Of a DNA stretch of 64,000 bases, positions 28,555-38,148 are shown piece after piece. The number at the start of each line of letters is the position of its first letter. The stretch's first letter is position 1. A program made the position numbers and the translations under genes. This stretch comes from Flavimaricola marinus (GTDB lineage: Bacteria; Pseudomonadota; Alphaproteobacteria; Rhodobacterales; Rhodobacteraceae), in NCBI RefSeq assembly GCF_900184895.1, contig NZ_FXZK01000001.1, positions 1,359,957 through 1,423,956 of the forward strand, in the 5' to 3' direction. A model generated the notes under the pieces. That model ran no database searches and was not told where the DNA came from. It saw only the letters and a list, made by a program, of their open reading frames with translations.

Positions 28555-30162
28555 TCAATTGGCGTTTTTCAAGTTTAGCAATCGGTCAGCAAGTAAAGCT
28601 CGTTCCACTGAGCTACCTATGCTCGGCAGTGCTTCCTCGATTTCTTGGGCCGTTCCCTGTGTTGTTAAGCGCTCGATCTCCTCGCGCGCCACTTGTGAAA
28701 TGGGCGGTTCCACACCGAAACAGTGGCTCAAGATCCGGTCGAAGGTCGCTCCAAACGTCTCAATCTCGGGCTTAGATACATCCAGCTCGCCGTTCGTCTT
28801 TGAAAAGATCCTAACGTGATCACGGGTCAAATCAGAGGCAACAAAAGGGGCATGGGATGTGAGTATGATTTCCTGATCAAACAAACCGTCAACTGGCAAG
28901 TTCGTAAGGCGAGATATGAACTTCACCCGCCACTGCGGATTGAAGTGCGATTCGGGCTCATCCAATAAGAAGAGCGTCCTGGGCTCCCGCATCATTGCGA
29001 ACATTCCAAAAACTTGGGCTTGTTGGTGCTCGCCATCGGACAGAGATACGTAGTCTACCTGCTCTTGCTTTCCGTCCTTGTTCAATTTGCTGAAGCGAAC
29101 CTCCTCAAACCGGAAGACTTTGCTTTCTTCTTGTGGTTCTGGGAGGCGTGCCGCGAAGTGTCGCTTTTCAATGTCGCGTTTGATCCGGTTGCGCGAGCCC
29201 TTCGAGATCATCAAGTCGTTGAGCATCGCTAGTTTATGGATCGACCTATACAGATTGCTCGGGCTCTCCCAGAATGTCCTGAAGCCTTCACGCGACGCCT
29301 CATCGACCAGAAAGTCAAACGTGTAGATTTCCGGCTTCTCTTGGTAGTCCCAGCAAGTGGCGCATCGCTTCAGTTGGTCAATATACTGTTCAAGTTCGTC
29401 GGTAAGCTGGATGCCCTTCCGCCCGCTTTTTGCGCCTCTCGGCGCATTCGGCGACCCAGAGTGGTTCAACTGAATTATGCATCGCCAAGACGAGAGCTTC
29501 TCAAGTTTTGCGTGCTCAATCAATGCAGACCTAAGGTCTGGCTCCCCTATCATCAGGTTGGCAATGAGAACTTCGAGGTGGGTGCCGTAGTCGATCAGTA
29601 GGAGGCGATTGTCTGGAACTGTCGTCCCAGGCGCTGCATCAGGCATCGCCGCGTTTCGAACCCCTTCGGCATACTCTGAGCGGCTGACGGAGAAGGGCAA
29701 ACTGAGCGTTTCGTTGTCGCCAGACGTGTACCCCACAACCGAGGACGGAAGGTGCTTTCCATATTCAGGTGAACTCGGGTCCGCGACCACGCGATAGTCG
29801 TCACCATCATGAAGCTCCATCCGAACGGCTTCACGCGGCTTCGTTTCTGACGTGCGAGAAATCCTGACCCGCTGAGGTTTTGCGCCATCTGCATCGGTGG
29901 TCTCATAAGCCAGCTTAAATAGTAGCCCAGGATTCGCCTCCGCGCGTTCCTCTTCAGGCTTGTGTGTGTGCCAGGCTGCTTGAAAGATCTCCGCAACGAC
30001 CTGCAAAAACTGGGATTTCCCCGAACCATTGTGACCAAGCAAGCAAAGTGGACGCAAAGCCTGATTGGACTCAGTAGCGGGGCGGTAGAGGTCCACCGAG
30101 AAGCCGTCGAGCAATCCGCCGCAGCTTGCCGCTTCTATGATCTCAAGGTGGACAAGCCTCAT
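28555..30162 (-). CDS. AAA/ABC-type ATPase, PtuA-like
   Basis: A 535-residue P-loop ATPase of the overcoming-lysogenisation-defect/Septu type. Walker A is GHNGSGKS at residues 43-50, an ABC-signature-like VSLSDGEHQQ follows a long insert, and Walker B is FLLDEPESHFNPQ, with a switch histidine in LTSHAPFVA. The Walker B wording is typical of SMC/RecF-like defence ATPases. Its ATG overlaps the hsdS stop (ATGA), and the HNH gene follows within four bases. Together they look like a PtuAB module attached to a restriction operon. Confidence 0.8.
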   Translation of the reverse strand: MRLVHLEIIEAASCGGLLDGFSVDLYRPATESNQALRPLCLLGHNGSGKSQFLQVVAEIFQAAWHTHKPEEERAEANPGLLFKLAYETTDADGAKPQRVRISRTSETKPREAVRMELHDGDDYRVVADPSSPEYGKHLPSSVVGYTSGDNETLSLPFSVSRSEYAEGVRNAAMPDAAPGTTVPDNRLLLIDYGTHLEVLIANLMIGEPDLRSALIEHAKLEKLSSWRCIIQLNHSGSPNAPRGAKSGRKGIQLTDELEQYIDQLKRCATCWDYQEKPEIYTFDFLVDEASREGFRTFWESPSNLYRSIHKLAMLNDLMISKGSRNRIKRDIEKRHFAARLPEPQEESKVFRFEEVRFSKLNKDGKQEQVDYVSLSDGEHQQAQVFGMFAMMREPRTLFLLDEPESHFNPQWRVKFISRLTNLPVDGLFDQEIILTSHAPFVASDLTRDHVRIFSKTNGELDVSKPEIETFGATFDRILSHCFGVEPPISQVAREEIERLTTQGTAQEIEEALPSIGSSVERALLADRLLNLKNAN

Positions 30163-31694
30163 GAACCAACCTTCTTGAGGCGCATCGTCTTCTCACTCGC
30201 ATCGAACTCCTGACGGATCCTTGGTTGGTCACCCGTCATCAGATCAAAGAGTTCTTCCTTCACTTGCTCATAAGTTCCCGACGAACGCCCTCTCAGCTCT
30301 TCGAAGGTCAATCCTGTGGACGGCCAGTCATCCAAAAGACTCGCCAGGTTAGGTTTCTTCTTCATCGTACGCGGCTTCCCGGGTTGTCTTTTTCGTTTGG
30401 GCGCGTTGGCGCGGGCCTCGCGGATGCGGTCGAGCAGAACGCTGGCCGGTTCGTCGTTTGGGTTTTGTGGGACAAGTTCGCCCGCGAAGGCTTTGGCGAG
30501 GATGCGTTGATCCAACCGGTCGGTGAGCGTCAGGGCTTTTTCGGCCTCGGCGGCGAGGCGGTCTATCGTGGCAAAAGCGGTTTCGATCTGTTTAACGATT
30601 GCGCGTTGTTCTTCACGTTTACAACGCGGGATCATCACATCTCGAATATCGTCCAAGCCTAGACCCGCCTTCGTCGCTCCCCTATCATTTTCAAATAGCT
30701 GCACCTGGCCCGGAGGTGAAATGAGATACCATGCAATGAATTTAGAACTCTCGACCTCATGAGGCCGCACAAGCGCGATGTGCTGATTAACATATGCCTC
30801 TTCAACTCCACCCGGAACCACACCGACGCGCCCTAGGTCGGCAGTAATTGAAATAACAAGATCACCTGCAACGAGTTTCGTGCGTTTTCCTTCACCGTCA
30901 TCCGGAGGCCGGACGTGCTGAACATCCGATAGGTCTAAAACTGGGCTTCCCCTGCGGGTATCCCCAACCCGAATGAACAATGGTCCATCATCAGAGTAGT
31001 ATTTAGCCCAGCCGCGTGAGCCACTGGTGACGAGGGATGTCAGTTCCCGAAGCTCATCTGTTGGCCGCTCTAGATTCTCAAAGATCAGGCTAAGAAATCC
31101 ATGCTTATATTTCTCCACCAGCTTTGCGATGGCGGTGAGGTGGGTGCGGGCGGCGGCGGTGCGGGCGCTGAGGGTGTCGAGCTTCCTCACAATCCGCCGT
31201 TGCTCGAGGAGTGGAGGGACTGGGATTTCTTGGGCTTTCAATTTGCCCCCGGCGACACGCTGTCGTGTTGTCCCAGAAGCCTGTGACTGAAGTGCAGCTC
31301 GGATTTCCGGCGAATTGATGCAGTACTTCACATAGTCCGGATCCGCCGACAACTCGCCGGGTCGCCATACATGAACATCGACCGCTGTGACAGCTTCTTG
31401 GTTTATGTCTGGAAAACGGCAAGCGCGACCAAGCGGATCAGGCATCCGAGCTATCAAAACATCCCCGGCTCTGAGAAACGTACAGTTCAGCTCTTCCGCT
31501 CTATCTTTTGTAAGAAACCGCGCTGACTTGTCGACAAAGTATCCATCGCCGATGTCTTGAAGCTGAATCAGTCTAACATCGCCATTTGGGTCTTGGTCTT
31601 TACTTTCTATCCAGTCACCATCGGTCGAAACTCCTCCAACGCCATTGGATTCGTCGATGCGGCCTAGCGCCCAGCCCTCAGGAAGCTCGCTCAT
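30159..31694 (-). CDS. hsdS: Type I restriction-modification specificity subunit HsdS
   Basis: DNA-recognition subunit, 511 residues, that directs HsdM and HsdR to a bipartite target. Two target-recognition domains are visible, each ended by a conserved helix: IPVPPLLEQRRIVRKLDTLSA after the first and EEQRAIVKQIETAFATIDRLA after the second, followed by the usual KAFAGELVPQNPNDEPASVLL. About 85 extra residues then follow a basic KRKRQPGKPRTMKKK linker, ending in a small helical domain not needed in standard HsdS. The ATG overlaps the GIY-YIG gene stop by four bases. Confidence 0.92.
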   Translation of the reverse strand: MSELPEGWALGRIDESNGVGGVSTDGDWIESKDQDPNGDVRLIQLQDIGDGYFVDKSARFLTKDRAEELNCTFLRAGDVLIARMPDPLGRACRFPDINQEAVTAVDVHVWRPGELSADPDYVKYCINSPEIRAALQSQASGTTRQRVAGGKLKAQEIPVPPLLEQRRIVRKLDTLSARTAAARTHLTAIAKLVEKYKHGFLSLIFENLERPTDELRELTSLVTSGSRGWAKYYSDDGPLFIRVGDTRRGSPVLDLSDVQHVRPPDDGEGKRTKLVAGDLVISITADLGRVGVVPGGVEEAYVNQHIALVRPHEVESSKFIAWYLISPPGQVQLFENDRGATKAGLGLDDIRDVMIPRCKREEQRAIVKQIETAFATIDRLAAEAEKALTLTDRLDQRILAKAFAGELVPQNPNDEPASVLLDRIREARANAPKRKRQPGKPRTMKKKPNLASLLDDWPSTGLTFEELRGRSSGTYEQVKEELFDLMTGDQPRIRQEFDASEKTMRLKKVGS

Positions 31695-32629
31695 TCCGCT
31701 GCCTCCTGCTTCGCTGCCTGAGCCTGCTGCCAATCATGGTAAGTCTGCTTGGAGCCTTTGACCTTCCACTCAATTCGCCCGTTGCTGTTGCGATCTAGAA
31801 CAACTGCAGCAGCCGCTGAGGGGCTGTTGAATGACCAGGGCTTGGCAAAGCGAAGCTTACTTCCATTCTGATCAGGCCAATGTGGGATCAGCACGCCATC
31901 AGCGATCAGCTTTTCTTTCAGCCCGCCATAGCTTTGCTGCACGTGCCCAGTACCAGTCAGCGACTCGGAACCTTCCAGCACGATGAATTCGCCTTCCTCT
32001 TCTACAGCCGTGGCTTGAACGCCGCTCTTGTGTCGAATTTCAAAGTGGACTTCACCCGTGGTCCGCTCTTCCACCGGTGTTGCAGTCTGACTGACGGCGC
32101 GAGGCTGGGGTTTCAGCATATCCAGACCGATCACCGGCAAGATGATCCTTAAGTTGGCTAAGAATTGCTCCATGTTAGCTACATCGGCTTCGGGGAGACG
32201 GCGACGGCTGGTATCCGGCTGGGTACCATTGTCGAGGGTCACACGACCCGCCTGCGCCGTCAGCTCGATTAAACGTGCCTCAAGGAATTCAGCGTGGCCC
32301 TTCGACAGATCATCATCGCTGGTGGTGATGGTGATTGCGGTTTCCCAAAAGTCGCGTTTCAGAGCGCTTTGCTTGATCCGTTCGGCGACAGAGTTACCAG
32401 AGCCGATGTACACTCTGGTGCTGCCTGTCCGTTCAGGATCAGGTCCAGAAAGGATGTAGATGCCAGTGCGGTCCACTTCATCCCGTGCGGTCAGCTCACC
32501 AAACGCGGATGCGCCGCTGACGAAGAGTAGCCCTGTCCACCCGTGGATGGTGGCTTTACGCAGTCCACTTGGTTTTCCGTCCACCAGGAAAAGCTGGATC
32601 GTTCGGCCAAAGGTCTCACCAGCGCTCAT
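31691..32629 (-). CDS. GIY-YIG nuclease-like protein with C-terminal DUF4357
   Basis: A 312-residue protein. The N-terminal half carries GIY-YIG landmarks: RTGIYILSG, TRVYIGSGNSVAERI and a candidate metal-binding glutamate in EARLIELT. The C-terminal half (from about residue 215) has the DUF4357 pattern SYGGLKEKLIADGVL, then SFNSPSAAAAVVLDRNSNG. Proteins of this type often sit inside type I R-M loci, but their role is not established. Both ends overlap the neighbouring hsd genes by four bases, so expression is stoichiometrically tied to HsdM and HsdS. Confidence 0.82.
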   Translation of the reverse strand: MSAGETFGRTIQLFLVDGKPSGLRKATIHGWTGLLFVSGASAFGELTARDEVDRTGIYILSGPDPERTGSTRVYIGSGNSVAERIKQSALKRDFWETAITITTSDDDLSKGHAEFLEARLIELTAQAGRVTLDNGTQPDTSRRRLPEADVANMEQFLANLRIILPVIGLDMLKPQPRAVSQTATPVEERTTGEVHFEIRHKSGVQATAVEEEGEFIVLEGSESLTGTGHVQQSYGGLKEKLIADGVLIPHWPDQNGSKLRFAKPWSFNSPSAAAAVVLDRNSNGRIEWKVKGSKQTYHDWQQAQAAKQEAAE

Positions 32630-34101
32630 TCGGCGGCCTCGACGGCTGTGGATTCTTCCAGCTCTTCGCTTAGCGCTTCGATCTCATCCAGCGCGGCCCT
32701 AAGGTGGCCCATGATCGCGGCAGCGATCTCGTCGGGTTCGGTCATTTCATCTTCGGGGTCTCCGCTTTCGTCGCGCAGCCAAGACCAATCGAGGTTGTCG
32801 CCGCGCTCGGCAATCTGCTCGCGGGTGAGGTGTCGCCAGCGGCTGTTCTCGCCCTCGTCCTTCCGTTCGGAGCCGCCAAGGGGATCGGGGCCGTATAGAT
32901 TTTCGAATTCTGCGAAGTGTTGTTCCGTCAGCGCGTTGGTTTTACCAAAGGATTGCATGTTGGCACGCAAGTCATAGAACCAGACCGCCTTGGTACCCTG
33001 CTGCTTATGATCTGCAGGATAAACCTTGTCCGTGACCCGGGTGAAGAAGAGCACATTTGTCTTCACGCCTTGCGCATAAAAGATGCCCGTGGGCAACCGC
33101 AGGATGGTGTGCAAGTTGCAGTTCACCATCAGGAAGCGGCGCAGCGCAGTCCCCGTTCCGTCGCCAAAGAGGATGTTGTCAGGCATGACAATGGCGCAGC
33201 GCCCGCCCTTCTTCAGGCTGCGGATGGCGTGCTCTAGGAAGGGCATCGGACCAACACGCTCTCCGGCCGTCAACGTAAAGTCAGGCCTATTTACGTTACC
33301 GGACATCTTGTTAAACGGCGGGTTGGTAAGGATTACATCCGCTTTGCCCATGGTTTCGCCTTGAGGCGCGCAGGTGTCTTCGCATCCCACGAGGCTTTCG
33401 ATCCCGTGGAGTATCATGTTCATCACACACAAGCGGTGTGTGTCCGGCACCCACTCGTGGCCAACAAAGGCCTGGTGTCGCTGAAAGTGGCCCTGTGCCT
33501 CTGACAGCTTAAACAGGTCGTCGGTGGCATCCTTGATGTACTGGTCGGCAGCGATCAGAAACCCGCCGGTGCCTGCGGCGGGGTCTTGGACCACTTCCCC
33601 AGCTTGGGGTTTGACGAGGCGAATGATGCTGTCGATGAGCGCGCGAGGTGTGAAGTACTGGCCAGCCTTGGACTTGGTGGCCGAGGTGGTTTTTTCGAGG
33701 AGCCCTTCGTAAAGATCGCCAAGCCCATCTTGACGGGCCGAGAACCAATCAAGCTTATCAATGTTTGTGGTCAGCGTCTTGAGATCCTTGGGCAAGCGCA
33801 AATGCGTCATAGCATCGGTGAAGATCGCCAACGTGACCGGGTCTTTAGTTTCCTCGGGGTTGCCTAGTTCTAGCAGCATCGCTTTGTAGTATCTAAGCTG
33901 ATCTCCGCCCTCGATAGTCGCCAGTTTGCGCCATGAATGCCCATTCGGCAGCCGTTCTTCCTGTCCTGTCTCCTCAAGCATCTTCAGAAACAGAAGGTAT
34001 GTCAGCTCGTTGACATAATTCGAGTAGGAGACACCCGCGGATTGGAGCGTTTTACATTCACGCCAAAGCTTGGCGACGATTTCGGCGGTATTCGGGTTCA
34101 T
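32626..34101 (-). CDS. hsdM: Type I restriction-modification methyltransferase subunit HsdM
   Basis: N6-adenine methyltransferase subunit, 491 residues. It has an N-terminal helical domain, then the AdoMet-binding motif DPAAGTGGFLIAA, and the catalytic NPPF in VILTNPPFNKMSG. With HsdS it methylates host sites, and with HsdR it forms the restriction complex. The ATG overlaps the hsdR stop by four bases and the stop overlaps the GIY-YIG start. Confidence 0.95.
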   Translation of the reverse strand: MNPNTAEIVAKLWRECKTLQSAGVSYSNYVNELTYLLFLKMLEETGQEERLPNGHSWRKLATIEGGDQLRYYKAMLLELGNPEETKDPVTLAIFTDAMTHLRLPKDLKTLTTNIDKLDWFSARQDGLGDLYEGLLEKTTSATKSKAGQYFTPRALIDSIIRLVKPQAGEVVQDPAAGTGGFLIAADQYIKDATDDLFKLSEAQGHFQRHQAFVGHEWVPDTHRLCVMNMILHGIESLVGCEDTCAPQGETMGKADVILTNPPFNKMSGNVNRPDFTLTAGERVGPMPFLEHAIRSLKKGGRCAIVMPDNILFGDGTGTALRRFLMVNCNLHTILRLPTGIFYAQGVKTNVLFFTRVTDKVYPADHKQQGTKAVWFYDLRANMQSFGKTNALTEQHFAEFENLYGPDPLGGSERKDEGENSRWRHLTREQIAERGDNLDWSWLRDESGDPEDEMTEPDEIAAAIMGHLRAALDEIEALSEELEESTAVEAAE

Positions 34102-37100
34102 GCGCTCACTTTCCAGAGTTCTTCATTGAAATCGCTAAGGATGTTTTCAAGTTCACCATTAAACACCCGGTTGAGCCGATTAAAACCTCCTTGTGCAGCA
34201 AAGGTGCCCTGATCGATGCTTTCGCGGTCTACGACGATTTCTTTGGTGATTTGTTCGGCGATACGACGGAGCCAGGTCTTCTGCGGGTCGCTCCATTTGC
34301 CCTTAGCCAAGATCGCTTTGGTTGCCATCTGGACGCGGGTTTCAAAGGGGATCAAAGCGTCTCCCAATGCGGCCTGTCGGACAAAGCCGATGATGGAGGC
34401 TGCAATGTCTTCGTTGGAGGCATCGTTCCAGGCGCGGCGAAGGCTGGTCTCCGAGAACCCCATCTTATCGAGTTCAAGTCGCAGGCTTCTTAACTCTGCG
34501 CGGGTCAGCTCGCGAGGTCGTTGTACGACGACCGAAAGTGCCGCGATACGGTTCTGGTTATTTTTCACGAAGGAAGTAAAGGTGTCGAGGAAATCTTCGG
34601 GCTTCTCATACTCTCCATAACCGGTGGTAACGGCGTGCATGCTGTCTTCGTGGTGGGAGATCGGGATCAGGTTTGGGCCAGACCCTTCGGGGTCCCAATC
34701 GAGTATCTTTCCCAGCCCTGCGAATCTCTTGGCATAGGCTGCTGCCTGTTCGGGGGTGTGGTTCTTGAGCCGGTCGCGCAACTCTTGTGCCGTTTCTCCC
34801 GTAAGTTCTTGGATCGCCTCGGCCACCTTGCTGGGCATTTTGCGCAATTTTCGGTGCAGTTTCGCTAGGACTTGCCCGCGGACAAGCTCCCGCTGGTCCT
34901 CTTCGGGCACGGTGGCCAACTCGTCGAACAGCTGCTCGAAGGTCAGCTTGGGATTGCTGGCCACGGGTTTCATCTGGGTGAGGTCTTGCAGTGAAGCGTA
35001 GAGATCGACAGCGTCGAAGATGCGGAATACTTCTTTGCCGATTTCGTCGCAGCGACGTGTGGCGCGCCCTAGCATTTGCTCATAAAGGATGCGGCTGTTG
35101 ACCCGCCGGATGAACACGAGGTTCGTGATCTTGGGCACGTCAATACCGGTTGTCAGCAGGTCCACAGTGACAGCGATCTGAGGAAAGGCATCATTGCGGA
35201 ACGACCGGATCAGTTTTCCCACCTTATCTACACTGCCCGTGATTTTGCGGATGGCCGCATCCTCGATAGAACCATACTGCGCAGCAAACGCTTTCTTAAG
35301 TTCATGAACAACAATGTCGGCGTGTGCGTCGGTGGCGGCGAAGACCAGTGTCTTGCCTTCGAGGCTGGGGTCGATGTGCTTGGCAAGCTCTTCGGCAACC
35401 ACTTGGTTGAAGGGCTGGGTAATGACTTTTCGGTTAAACGACTCGACCTGGAACTCCAGTTCATCAGGCGCAATCACGTTCTCAACCTCGCCGGTCTTAC
35501 TGTCCATCACCTCCACGTCGTCTCCAGCTTCAAATAGAATCCCAGCCTTGCTGAGTGCTGTTTGGAAGCGGATTGGTGGTTCGTGGTCGATCAGCCATCC
35601 ATCGACAACCGCCTCTCGGTAGGAGTAAGTGTAGATTGGATCCCCAAAAATCTGGGCGGTGTGCAGCGCCGGTGTCGCAGTCAGGCCGATCTTGACCGCG
35701 TCGAAGTATTCCAAGACCCTTCGATACTTGGAAATATAATCATCCTGACCGCGGAAGCTGAGCTCCGCATCTGACATCTCACGGTCTAGCAGATATCCTC
35801 TGTGACACTCATCGATCACCATCAGATCGTATTGACCAATGGGTGGTACGTCCGCAGGGTCGGAGTTGTACAGAACACGCTTCACCAATCCTTGGATGGT
35901 GCAAATATGAACTCCGGTTTCGGAGTCTGGTTTTATGTCCTCAAGGCCCATGAGACCGAAAAGCTGACCAAATGTTTTTGGCCCTTCAATAGCCGTGCTC
36001 ATAAACTCGTCGTTGGTCTGCGTTCCAAGTGCCGAGCGATCGACCACAAAACAAATCCGGCGAAACCGCTTGGTGGAGAGCAGGCGGTATAGCATCGCGA
36101 TTGCCAGCTTTGTCTTGCCGGTACCGGTCGCCATCGCGACAAGCATCTCCCGCTTTTCGGTGGCCAGGGTTTTCTCGACAGCTTGGATTGCCTCCTTTTG
36201 ATAGGGACGAAGCTGAAAGCCAAAGTCAAAGCGTCGCTTTTCAAGCGCGGCCTGAGCCTTTTCTTTCTCGACCTCTAACTGTGAGAATAATTCATCAGGG
36301 GTAAACCAGCCCATGAGAGGGCGACGAAGATTATTGGCCAAGCGAATATCGCGAAACCATATACCGCTTTCTGTTTCCACTTGTTTCAAATACGGCCTGC
36401 CATTCGTAGCGAATACAAATGGCACAAAGTATTCATTAACCCAGGTCTCTTTATTTTCTTCCCATCCAAGTCCTTTGGAATACCGCTCGGCCTGGTCAAT
36501 CGCAGCCGAAATGTTCTTTTGATATCTTTTGGCCTCCACGATGCCCACGCATCTTTGGCCAACAAAGAGTGCATAATCAGCTGGGCCTGACTTGGTGGGC
36601 CATTCGGCTATGGCCAAGTTTCGTCCCTTTGCGGGCCGAACCCCCTGGCTAAACCTTATCTTACTCGTGTCAGCCTCCCAGCCCCGATCTCGGAGTTGTT
36701 GGTCTACGAGGGCGCGTGTGGAGTGCTCATCAAGGACAACCGCCCCAGCAGCTTCCTCAGTCGACTGAACAAACGCGGTTCGCTCCGCCGTTGACCGATG
36801 GCTGGCTTGCTCGGACAACTCTTGGAGTTGACGGTCAGCGTGTTGTGCGAGTCCCTCCCACGTACGTCGTTCCTCTACTTCCCGCCTGTGGCGTTCTTCC
36901 GCAGTCTCGGCCGCAAGGATAGCTCTTTGTTTCTCTTCTTCGGCCTTTTGGGCCGCAGTAAGCGCGTCGTTGCGCTCGGCTCTCAACCTTTCAAGTTCGC
37001 TCTGCAACTCAGCCCCAGATGCGTCGGGTGCCTTTGGTGGAATGAAAGGGCCAGGTGTGAAATTTCGTTGGGCAGTGGTCGCCCGCACATGCCAGACACC

Positions 37101-37472
37101 AAGTTGAACGGCCATCTTCAAACATGCCAAGGCTTCACGATGATCACCGCGCCCATCATGTACTGCGGCATTTCCCAGCTTTCTGACGTGATGCAAGACA
37201 TCCAGTACGCGGTCTGGTGCCATACGTTCATACTTTAGCTTGCGGAGCAGATCGGCCTGAGTGTCGATTTCTAGAACCTCGACGCCCATCAACGCGGCAT
37301 GCCTCTTGGTAAGCCGCTCGCCAAACTGACGGATCTTGATCAAACTCGTGCTGGGATCGTCGCGAAAATAGCTCTCGGCAAGCCGCCCCAAACTGGACAG
37401 GTCAGTATCTAGATCCTCTAGAAAATCAAAGTTGCTGCGCGCGCCTTCCATAGACAAACTATTGCAATTCAT
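34098..37472 (-). CDS. hsdR: Type I restriction endonuclease subunit HsdR
   Basis: Motor and nuclease subunit of 1124 residues. An N-terminal DUF4145-like region (KLGNAAVHDG) and a coiled coil precede the PD-(D/E)XK nuclease (YALFVGQRCVGIVEAKRY). The SF2 translocase follows with Walker A ATGTGKTKLA, motif II VIDECHRGY, motif III LTATPA and motif VI QMLGRATRRCDE, then an EcoEI-type C-terminal domain. It is first in the operon; the chosen ATG at 37470-37472 has a close alternative at 37449-37451. No strong ribosome site distinguishes them. Confidence 0.94.
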   Translation of the reverse strand: MNCNSLSMEGARSNFDFLEDLDTDLSSLGRLAESYFRDDPSTSLIKIRQFGERLTKRHAALMGVEVLEIDTQADLLRKLKYERMAPDRVLDVLHHVRKLGNAAVHDGRGDHREALACLKMAVQLGVWHVRATTAQRNFTPGPFIPPKAPDASGAELQSELERLRAERNDALTAAQKAEEEKQRAILAAETAEERHRREVEERRTWEGLAQHADRQLQELSEQASHRSTAERTAFVQSTEEAAGAVVLDEHSTRALVDQQLRDRGWEADTSKIRFSQGVRPAKGRNLAIAEWPTKSGPADYALFVGQRCVGIVEAKRYQKNISAAIDQAERYSKGLGWEENKETWVNEYFVPFVFATNGRPYLKQVETESGIWFRDIRLANNLRRPLMGWFTPDELFSQLEVEKEKAQAALEKRRFDFGFQLRPYQKEAIQAVEKTLATEKREMLVAMATGTGKTKLAIAMLYRLLSTKRFRRICFVVDRSALGTQTNDEFMSTAIEGPKTFGQLFGLMGLEDIKPDSETGVHICTIQGLVKRVLYNSDPADVPPIGQYDLMVIDECHRGYLLDREMSDAELSFRGQDDYISKYRRVLEYFDAVKIGLTATPALHTAQIFGDPIYTYSYREAVVDGWLIDHEPPIRFQTALSKAGILFEAGDDVEVMDSKTGEVENVIAPDELEFQVESFNRKVITQPFNQVVAEELAKHIDPSLEGKTLVFAATDAHADIVVHELKKAFAAQYGSIEDAAIRKITGSVDKVGKLIRSFRNDAFPQIAVTVDLLTTGIDVPKITNLVFIRRVNSRILYEQMLGRATRRCDEIGKEVFRIFDAVDLYASLQDLTQMKPVASNPKLTFEQLFDELATVPEEDQRELVRGQVLAKLHRKLRKMPSKVAEAIQELTGETAQELRDRLKNHTPEQAAAYAKRFAGLGKILDWDPEGSGPNLIPISHHEDSMHAVTTGYGEYEKPEDFLDTFTSFVKNNQNRIAALSVVVQRPRELTRAELRSLRLELDKMGFSETSLRRAWNDASNEDIAASIIGFVRQAALGDALIPFETRVQMATKAILAKGKWSDPQKTWLRRIAEQITKEIVVDRESIDQGTFAAQGGFNRLNRVFNGELENILSDFNEELWKVSA

Positions 37473-37731
37473 AATGATAAAGACAATGGCGGCGCTTGCT
37501 TCTCGCTAAGTAAACAGGCCAATTCAAACGGTTGAGTATCACGGAGAACGGGATGACCGAACGGTAGGTTCTTCCTTCTTGTCAAAGCTGTTTTCTGCGT
37601 GTCGTTCTGGGAGGGCGTCGAAGCTGTTGTGCGCTTCGCTCAACGACCAACGAATGGAGCGCTATGGTTCGACGGATCGATAAAGAAGAAATGAAATGAT
37701 TCCTTAGGCGACGCTCTAATTCCTGCCGTGA

Positions 37732-38148
37732 CTAGAGGAGGGTTTGGAAATAGTGTCCAAACAGCAAAAAAGCGAGAGAGATTAGTGCAATATTAACACC
37801 GGTAAGTTGTGGATTCTTAATAGGCATTCTTGGTTCTGCAGTATTCTCAGAGCGTGAACGCCAGAAAAAGTATGGTAGAGAATTCAATAGATCTATCAGT
37901 CGGTGGCTGTTTCCCATGAAAGCAACCGTGAGGATCGTCATTGTGAGAAGAACTGATCCAGACCTGTCAAGCGCCCAGATATAGCTCGCAAGTATTGCTG
38001 AAAGACAAGAGCCTATTGTCCGTGTAAGTTCACCGGCCTCTCTAGAAATTAAAAAAACTATCAGTCCTGCAATGAAGCAATAAATGGCCGCTGGAAAAAA
38101 TGCAGTCGAGGTATCGGCAAAGTCCTTTAATCGGTCAAATGCTAGCAT
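37732..38148 (-). CDS. Small integral membrane protein, unassigned
   Basis: A 138-residue protein with about four hydrophobic segments (AAIYCFIAGLIVFLI, TIGSCLSAILASYIWAL, VLLTMTILTVAFM and GVNIALISLAFLLFGHY). I do not recognise the family. Its start overlaps the end of the exported-protein gene upstream by seven bases, so the two are probably co-expressed and may interact at the envelope. Codon use is AT-rich compared with the core genes, consistent with acquired DNA. Confidence 0.6.
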   Translation of the reverse strand: MLAFDRLKDFADTSTAFFPAAIYCFIAGLIVFLISREAGELTRTIGSCLSAILASYIWALDRSGSVLLTMTILTVAFMGNSHRLIDLLNSLPYFFWRSRSENTAEPRMPIKNPQLTGVNIALISLAFLLFGHYFQTLL

